This document shows positions 52,801-61,800 of a stretch of DNA of 64,000 nucleotides, one piece after another. Source of the stretch: Actinobacteria bacterium UBA2184 (GTDB lineage Bacteria > Actinomycetota > Coriobacteriia > Anaerosomatales > Anaerosomataceae); the NCBI GenBank assembly GCA_002328745.1, contig DCVQ01000009.1, positions 70,398 to 134,397 of the forward strand, given 5' to 3'. The stretch's first letter is position 1, and the number at the start of each line of letters is the position of its first letter. The translations under genes and the position numbers were made by a program. The notes beneath the pieces were generated by a model, which ran no database searches, was not told where the DNA came from, and saw only the letters and a program-made list of their open reading frames with translations.

Positions 52801-55800
52801 CGCCCGCCGAGACCACCGCGAGGCCGGTCCCGTTGTAGCCCTTGGTGGTGTCCGAGGTGGTGTGGCACGCGAAGCAGAAGTTGCGGATGTCTGCGGCGGT
52901 CCGCGAGGTGGGGTCCATGTTGACCTCACCCGCGGCGTCACCGAGCGCGATCGTCGTGGTGCTGTTCGTCATCGTCACGACGAGCAGGCTGTAGCTCGAG
53001 GCGCTGCCGTGCGCATTGTGGCAGTCGTAGCACGGCACCACGCCACCGGCGTTGGAGAGGTTGCCACCGGCGGTGCGGATCTCATGACCGCTGCCGCCGC
53101 CCGCGCCGCCCACCGAGACCGGGTAGTACGTCTTCACGTTGCGCGCAGCCGGACCGTCGGTGTCGTGGCAGTCGAAGCACAGCGTGAACGTGTCCTTGTC
53201 GAAGGACACCGCGGAGGCCACCGGCCGCAGCTCGTCGTACGTGTTGATCGTGCCATGGACGTCGTGGCAGACCTTGCAGTCGCCGGCGACGTACGCGGGC
53301 AGTGACGATGAGCCGCCGCCGTTCGCGGTCGTATGGGGCGAGCCGGTGTGGGTCGTGTTGTTCCACGCGGTGTTATAGACCGCCATGCCCGGCCACACGC
53401 CTGCGATCGGGTAACCCGTGCCCGTCTGCCGCGTGGCCAGCGGGAATCCGGTCGTGGCCGAGGTGTGGCACGCCGCGCAGACCGTCTTGTCGTTGGCGGT
53501 GATGGCCGCGCCGTTGATCTCGTTTCGACTGTCGGTCATGTCGTACGCGCCGAGGAGCTTCGGTGCGGCCGAGCCGTGGTTGTCGTGGCACTCGGCGCAC
53601 GACACCGTCTCGGCGGCGGAGATGGAGCCACCTGTCGCGGAACTGTCCGTCCAGTGGCCCTTGGAGGTCATCGCGGTGTCGACCTTGTTGTTGATGGCGG
53701 TGTTGGCCTGCGTGACCGTGTACGGCACGTAGGTGGTGCCGTTGACCGCATAGGACGGCAGCGAACCGTCGTGGCACTTCAGGCAGAACGCCGCCTGGTT
53801 GGCGTCGGTCGCGTAGGCGATCGTGTTGTAGCCGTTCTCGGGGTCGGTGACCTTGCCCGTCGTGCCGGTGACCACGTGCGGGTTGTGGCAGCTCTCGCAC
53901 TCGACGCTGTCGCCGCCGGCCGCGACGACCGGGTGCTTGCTCGCCAGGCCGAACTGCGCGTACACGCGCTCGGAGGCCGCGGTCATCGCGGTCGCGCCGT
54001 AGTTGTCCTGGAGCGTCGTCGTCTTGAGGCCGTCGGTCTGACGGCTGTGGCACTCGTAGCAGTGCGCCTCCTGCAGCGGGTCGTTCTGGGTGCCGCCGAA
54101 CGCCGAGACGATCCGTCGCGTCGCACTCCAGTGCGTCCCGAACTGGTTCGTGGAGGTCTGGAACGCCTTCGCCTGCTCGTCGTTGTGGCACTTCGAACAG
54201 TTGGCGCTGAACGTGCCGGTCTCGAACGTGGACGTCGCGTAGTAGTCGTGCGCCGAGGCGCCGAACTGGTTGGCCGCGCCGCCCGCGACGATCTTCGGCG
54301 TGGCGGTCGAGCCGTCGGACTTCTGGTCCGTGCCCGGGTTCTGCTTCGTGAGACTCGTGGCGTGGCACGCGGTGCAGACGCCCGAATCCGACGTCGAGTT
54401 GTAGTCGGTCGCGGCGCCGGCCGGGTTCGTGGTCGCGATATCGGGCCGCAGGTTCGAGGCCTTCGCGGCATTGAACTTGTCGTGGTCCACGTGGCAGCTC
54501 ATACAGTAGACGTCGGTAGTGGAGGTCGGATAGCTCCCGGCCGCGAACGCCTTGTCGCCTTCGTTGGTCGCGCTACCGAGCACGTGATGGTAGCTCAGCG
54601 CGCGGTTGCCGCCCACCGCGGTCCCGAGGCCATCCTCCATGTTCAGCTGGTACTCACCGTGGCATGCGTAGCAGTCGCTACCGCCGGCCGAGACGCCACC
54701 GGTGGGGTTGTGGACGTTCGCGCTGCTCGACGAGGTCGGCCCGCCATGGCAGGAGTAGCAGCTCTGGGTATCGGCCTTGCGGTGGCCGGTGACGTTCGGC
54801 AGCTTCATCACAGACGTGTCGGAACCGTCGCGGCGGAAGCCCTCCACCGTGGAGGTGCCCACTGCCGTCCACGCCGAGCCGCTCCAGCCCTCGGTGGTGT
54901 CGGCGGTCGCGTGGCACGCGAAGCAGAAGTTGCGCACACCGGCGGCGGTCGACAGGTCGATCTCCCCCGCCGCGTCACCGATGTCGCGCACCTGCAGCGA
55001 GTACGCGCCTGCGGTGCCGTGCGGGTTGTGGCAGTCGTAGCAGGGCAGCGCGTCGCCAGCCGCAAGTTTGGCACCGGCCACGCTCGTGACGATGCGGTGG
55101 CCCGAGCGGGCGTTCACGCTGGTGCCGCCGGCCGAGGCCGGGTACAGCGACTTGATGTCGGTGCCCTTCGTCCCGTCGTGGCACGTGAAGCACAGCGCGA
55201 ACTCGTCGTTGCCGATACTCGTCGGGTCGAAGCGTGCCACGGTCTCGTCGTACTTGTACGCAGTGCCGTGGACGTTGTGGCAGTTCTTGCAGTCGCCTGC
55301 GGCGTAGCCGTTGGTTGCCTCGGCAGCGGTATGCGGCGAGCCGGTGTGGGTCGCTGCCACGTACGCCGTGTTGTAGACGGCGGTGCCCGGCCAGGTCCCC
55401 GTGTCGAGGTAGCCGGCGGCGTCACGCTGGGCCTCGCCCGCCGGGAAGTTCGTGCTCGCGGCCATGTGGCACGCGGCGCACACGCTGTTGTTGTTGCCCG
55501 TGATGGCCGAGCCATACAGCGGGATGGTCGGAGCCGCCGTAGGATCGACCGCGTTACCGAGCAGCTTCGGCAGCGTGGAGCCATGCTTGTCGTGGCACGA
55601 GGTGCACGGAACTTCCTCGCCCGCGCCGATGGCGCCGGTGACCGCCCAGTGGCCGCGCGCCGAGTTCGCGCTCTTGTTCATGGCGGTCGCGTCCGCCGCC
55701 GGGATGAAGACGTCGTAGGGCACGTAGGACGTGCCGTCGTTCACGTACGCCGGCGGCGTGCCGTCGTGACACGTGAGGCAGAACGCGGCGTTGGCCTGCA

Positions 55801-58800
55801 GTTCGGCGCTGCTCGCGGGGCCGAGGTAGTAGACTTCGTCGCCGTCCACGCCCGAGCCCACGAGCGTGTTGTCCGGATCCTGCACGACGCCGGTCGCGCC
55901 GGGGAAGCCGATGTCGGCCTCCGTCTTGTGCGGGTTGTGGCAGTTGGCGCACTCGACGCGCGCCGTTGTCGATCCGTCGCCCGTGACCGGGTGCTTCGAG
56001 ACGATCGCCGCGTTGCCGAACATGCCCTTGATGTTGAGCGAGTCGCTCATCATCGCGCCGGCCATCAGGGCGCCGCCGTACATGTCGGGCGCGTCGCCGG
56101 AGTACCCCGTTCCGCCGTTGGGGTTGTTGGGCTGCGCCTCGTCGGCGCGGCTGTGGCAGAGGTAGCAGAGCTGCTCCTCGGGCTCTGTGACAACCGCGGC
56201 CTGGCCGTTGTCCGTCTGGAGGGCGGCGATATCGGAGTCGTGCAGGCCGAACTTCCACGTCCCGTTCTGGAACTGCTTGGTCATCGTGTCGTTGTGGCAC
56301 TTGCCGCAGTTCACCGCGAACGCCGACGAGTCGGTAGTGAAGGTGGCAGCCTCGGAGTACGTGAAGTAGTCGGGCGCGGTCGCCATATAGTTGTGGGCCG
56401 AGATGTCGTAGATGGCATCCGAGACCGGCACCGTCGAGGTACCGCGGTCCGCCGAGGTGTTGCGCCCGGCGGTGTTCTTGGTCATCTGGACCTTGTGACA
56501 GCTCGTGCACACACCGCCGTCGCCGGCGTCGGCATCCGAGTAGTCGTAGTTCACGTAGGTCGAGGCGTTGGCCATGTTCGGCGCGACCGCGACGCTCGAG
56601 CGGAAGTTCTGTGCCCGGCCGTCGGTGTGAGCGACGTCGGCGTTGGCCGGGATGAAGTAGTCGTGGTCGACGTGGCAGGTCAGGCACGTCCTGCGCGCAT
56701 CGGTGGTGGTCAGCGTCGTGGGATCGGCGATCGACGGGTACGACGCCGCCGAATCGCTCGTCATGTAGTGATGGAAGCCTGTCGAGGACTGCATCGACTG
56801 GTAGCTGTGGCAGCTGAAGCAGTTCGCGCCACCGCTCGACTCGCCGCCGGTGGGATTGTGGACGTTATTGGCGCCCATGGAGGTCGGCCCGCCGTGGCAT
56901 GAGTAGCAGCTCTGCGCATCGGCCTTGTTGTGGCCGGTGACGTTCGGCAGCTTCATCACAGACGTGTCGGAACCGTCGCGGCGGAAGCCCTCGACCGTGG
57001 TGGTGCCCACCGCGGTCCACGCCGAGCCGCTCCAGCCCTCGGTGGTGTCGGCGGTCGCGTGGCACGCGAAGCAGAAGTTGCGCACACCGGCGGCGGTCGA
57101 CAGGTTGATCTCCCCCGCCGCGTCACCGATGTCGCGCACCTGCAGCGAGTACGCACCTGCGGTGCCGTGCGGGTTGTGGCAGTCGTAGCAGGGCAGCGCG
57201 TCGCCTGCGGCAAGCTTGGCGCCGGCCACGCTCGTGACGATGCGGTGGCCCGAGCGGGCGTCGGTGCTCGTGCCACCGGCAGCCAACGGGTAGAGCGACT
57301 TGATGTCCGTGCCCACACCACCATCTGCCACGCCCTTGTGGCAGGTGAAACACAGGGCGAACTGGTCGCTGTCAGTGCTGGCCGGGTCGAACGTGCCGAC
57401 GAGCTCGTCGTACGGGTTCGCCGTGCCATGGACGTTGTGGCAGTTCTTGCAGTCGCCTGCCGCATACCCGGAGCTCGGCCAGATCGCCTGAGTGGTCGTG
57501 TGCGGCGAGCCGGTGTGGGTCGCTGCCACGTACGCCGTGTTGTAGACGGCGGTGCCCGGCCAGGTGCCCGTGTCGAGGTAGCCGACGGCGTCGCGCTGGG
57601 CCTCGCCCGCCGGGAAGCTCGTGCTCGCGGCCGTGTGGCACGCGGCGCACACCGTGTTGTTGTTCGCGGTGATCTGCGTGGTGCCGATGAAGTTGTAGCC
57701 GGTCGCCGCATCGTACTCGCCGAGCAGCTTGGGAGCGTTGGAGCCGTGGTTGTCGTGACAACTCTTGCACGGCACCAGCTCGCCGGCCGAGATCGCGCCG
57801 TTCGCGCTCCAGTGACCGCGAGCAGCGTATGTGGACTTGTTGTCGATGGCGTTGACCATCGTCACCGACTTCGGCACGTAGGACGTGCCGTCATTGACCG
57901 CGGTGACGCCTGTCCCGTCATGGCAGTCGAGGCAGAACGTCGCCTCATCAGCAGCGGTGGTGTACGGCGCCAGGTTCAGCGTGTTCTCGGCATCCGAGAC
58001 CCTGCTGCCGGCAGCGGACTGAACGTTATGGGGGTTGTGACAGTTCTCGCACACAACCTGGCCGGCCGTGTTTGTGCCGAGGGGATGCGTGGACGTGATC
58101 GCGCCCAGGTCGAAGGCATCGAATACCCTCTCTGCGAGAGCGCTCATCGGCGCGCCTGCAGTGCCGTAGTAGTCGTAGCCGGCGGTTGTCTTCGCGCCCA
58201 GGAAGGACCCGGTCTGAGCGTGACACCCGTAGCAGTGCCACTGACCCGCCGTCTCGGTGGTCTCCAGCCCAAACGAGCTGATCAGCCTGCTCGAGGCGCT
58301 CCAGTGCGTCCCGAACTCGAGCGCCGAGGTCTGGAACGTCTTCGTCTGCTCGTCGTTGTGGCACTTGGAGCAATCGGCGGCGAACGTGTTTCCCGCCCCG
58401 AACTCGGAGTTCACCTTGTACTGGTGGGCGGACGCGTCGAAGGCCGCACCGGCGACCGGCTGTGTCGTGGCGGTTCCGTCGGACTTCTGATTGACGGTGT
58501 CCTTCGTCCGCTGGACCGAGTGGCACGACACGCACACACCGTATCCGGAGCCCTCGATGAAGTCGGTCGCGGCCGTGGGGGTGCCCTCAGCACTGGCGAC
58601 ACTCGCGCGCAGGTTCGCTGCCGGGGTGGCGTTGAAGTAGTTATGGTCCGTGTGGCAACTCACGCAGTACACGTCCGTACCGGCCGTCGGATACGTCGCC
58701 GTGGCGTTGGGCGCCATGTCGCCGTCGCCTGCCGCGCCGCCGAGCACGTGGTGGTAGACCGTGATCCGCCCGGCGCCGCCGGTCACAGATCCGACGTTGT

Positions 58801-61800
58801 CCTCCATGTATGGCTGGTACGCCGTGTGGCACGAGTAGCAGGGCTCCCCGCCGGCGGAAACTCCACCGCTCGGGTTGTGGACGTTGCTGCCGCCCGCGGA
58901 ATAGTTGGAGCCGTGGCACTGGTAGCAGCTCTGCGCATCGGCCTGTGCATGCCCGGTCACCGCTGGAAGGAGCAGGAGATTGCCGCCGGTGCCGTCACGG
59001 CGCAAGCCTTCGACGGTCTGGGTGCCCACTGGGACGTAAGTTGCAGTGGCGCTGTCCCAGATGGTGCCGCCGGTGGTCGTGTGACAGGTGAAGCAGAACT
59101 GACGCACACCAGCGTCGGTGTCCGTGTCCAGGTTCTGCCCGAGGGTGTCGGCGATCAGCGAGCCGTTGCCTCGGGTCGAACCGTGCGCGTTGTGACAATC
59201 CCAGCACGGGAGCGGAGCGCCCACCGGCAACGACCCGCCGGCCGTCTTGATGCGGTGGCCCGAACGGACACCCCCAGCCGTCACGAACTGCTGGATGTCG
59301 ACTGCGCCAGCAGGCGGGGTCGCGAACGCATAGTGGCCCTCGGTGCCATGGCACGTGAAGCACAGCGTCGCGTAGTCATCGTAGGTGGCAGCAGCCGCAT
59401 CGGTGACTGACGGGACGGCGAACTCACCGATGAGCGAGTCGTACGAACTCGCGCTGCGGTGCGAGCTGTGGCAGTAGAGACAGTCCCCCGCTTCGCGCTC
59501 GACAGTCGCCGAAGCGACGATCGAGACGTGCGCGTTCTTCGCCGGGTCGTTGTAGGTCACGGGCCCGGGGAACGTACCGACGACCGGATAGCCCGTCGCG
59601 TCATACGACGGCGCCGCGGCGTTCGGATACACGCCCTCGTACCAGTCGTTCGTCGCGTTGTGACACGCAAGACACCACGTGTTGTCCGCCGCCGTAACGC
59701 CGACCCCGTTGACCGTCGGGTTCGGCAGCATGGCCGTGGTCGTGTAGTCACGGTGCGGGTTGTGGCAGCCGGAACACGCGTTGGTGAGGTCGCCGCCGGT
59801 GTCACTGGCTTCGACGGCGTGCCCGCTCGCGAGGGCGAACGAGTTCTCGGAGCCGGTCTTGATGTTGGTGCTCGCGCCCGATCCGTCGTGGCATGCGTAG
59901 CAGATGCCGATCTCGCCCGGAGTCGCGCCCGTGTCGCGGAGGATGTTCGCGTCGGTAGCGGCCTCGTGCGTGTCGTGGCACATCTTGCAGAGCTTCGTCG
60001 ATGCCGAGTACGTGGCGTGCGGTGCCTGCGTCCAGGCAGCCGAAACGGGTCCTGAGCCGGCGGGCGGGTACGGCGTTGACTCGTTGCCGGCCGCGTCGTA
60101 CGCGGTGACCCGGTACCAGTAGCTCTGACCGGGCACGCCGTCGGTGTCGCTGAACGTGAGGTTCGTTGTGGTCCCCAGCAGCGTGTACTCGCCGTCCGAT
60201 GACGTGGCCCTATAGACTCGATAGCCTGCGACGCCCACGTTGTCCGTCGCGGCGCTCCAGGTGATCGTCGCGATCACCGGCGCACCCGCACCTGCTGTGG
60301 CGCTCGCATCGGTCGACATCGTCGGCGCCGTCGTGTCGGTGCTGTTGTACGTGAACCCGGCCGAGGTCAGCGGGTTGAGGTTGCCGTACGGGTCAGCCAC
60401 GACGCCCGCGGCGACCGTGACGGTATACGCCTGGCCCGGAACCATGCTGCCCGAAAGCGTGAGCCGCACCCTGTCATTGCCGACCTGGACCGAGGCACCC
60501 GTCACGACCATCCCGGAGACGGTGAAGTCGCTGCCGTCAGCGGCAATCGTCGCGGGGTCGATAGCTTCGCTCAAGAAGACATCGATCGTCGTGTCGTTCA
60601 TCGGCGAGGCAGACGACAGTGTCGGACCGACGTTGTCGACCTTCACGCCGGTCACGTCAACGACGGTGCCCGCCTGCGACAGCGCATCGGTGCCACGCGC
60701 GCTCACGTTGTACGTGCGGGACCGGTTCTCCGGGTCGTCCAGCGTCCAGGGCATCGACCACGTCGCGTAGCCGTCCGAGGTGTCGGCGGTGTTCCACGTC
60801 TCAACCACCGTGAAGGTCCCGCTCACCCGGTCGTACCAGGTCCCGTCCGAGCGCGCGATCCGCACCTGCACGTTGTTCACGCCCACGCCGGTGCCATCGG
60901 TCGCCGTGCCGGTAACGTTGGTTGTCGACCCCGTGAGAACCTGACTCGCCGTCGGAGCGGTCACGGTCACGATCGGACCCGCAGCGTCTATCGCCAGGGT
61001 CTGGCCGCCGCCGCCCGAGGTGATGGCGCCGAAGCTGTTCACTGAACCGCTGCCGACCGTCACGCCGCTGCCCGCCAACTGCGAACCAACGCGATCGCCA
61101 TCGGTGGCCGATCCGCCCACCACGTAGACGACCCAGACACGCTGGGTGGTCCCGCTCGTGACCACGTGATTGAGACCGCTGAAGACGGCTTTGCCCGTAC
61201 CGCTGACCGCGCCGTCGAACACAGCATCCGAGCCGAGCTGGATCTCGCCCTCGCCGTAGAAGAGACCGTCTCCGTCGCCGTCGGAGTACAAACGCACCGC
61301 GGACACATCTGTCGTAAGCAGATTCTGGGTGTCCAGACCCGTGATGGTGATCGAGTCGATCGGGATGTCGCCGCCAGTCGCGGTGAACTCGTATGCGTCG
61401 ACCACTCGCACGGCGCCACGCGCGACGAACTCAGGCGCGTTCGGCAGATCGGGCGCGCTGATCTCGGCCGATTGCGCCACGGATAGAGTGCCGCCCAGAA
61501 CAGGCGTGTACGTGATCTTGAAGTAGACCTCATCGACATCCAGCGACGTCCCGTTGACTCCTGCGGCCGGCGCTGCGACGCGCACTCCGAGGTCGAGGAC
61601 GTCCTGCCACGTCCACGCTCCCCCGCCCGGACGAGCGATTGCCGTGGAGGTGAACGTCTGATCACCGGCGACGAGAACGGTGGATGACTGCGTTGTGCCG
61701 TTGTTCGCACCGATGAACGGCGTCACGTCAAGCGTGCGGCTCGCCCCTGAGGCTTTCGCGATAACGATGAGGTCGACGGTGATGTTCGTGCCGGTACCCG

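Noticed and set aside
53333..56902. A 1189-codon open frame on the plus strand opposite the cytochrome gene
   Set aside because: It is the mirror of a biased, repetitive high-GC gene: composition is Arg/Val/Ala-rich, it repeats in step with the modules, and no domain is seen. Similar antisense frames lie at 56930-59410, 50552-52684 and elsewhere.
48644..59989. CRISPR array or mobile repeat
   Set aside because: The repeats are about 2 kb, coding, in frame and divergent. There are no short direct repeats with spacers and no transposase.
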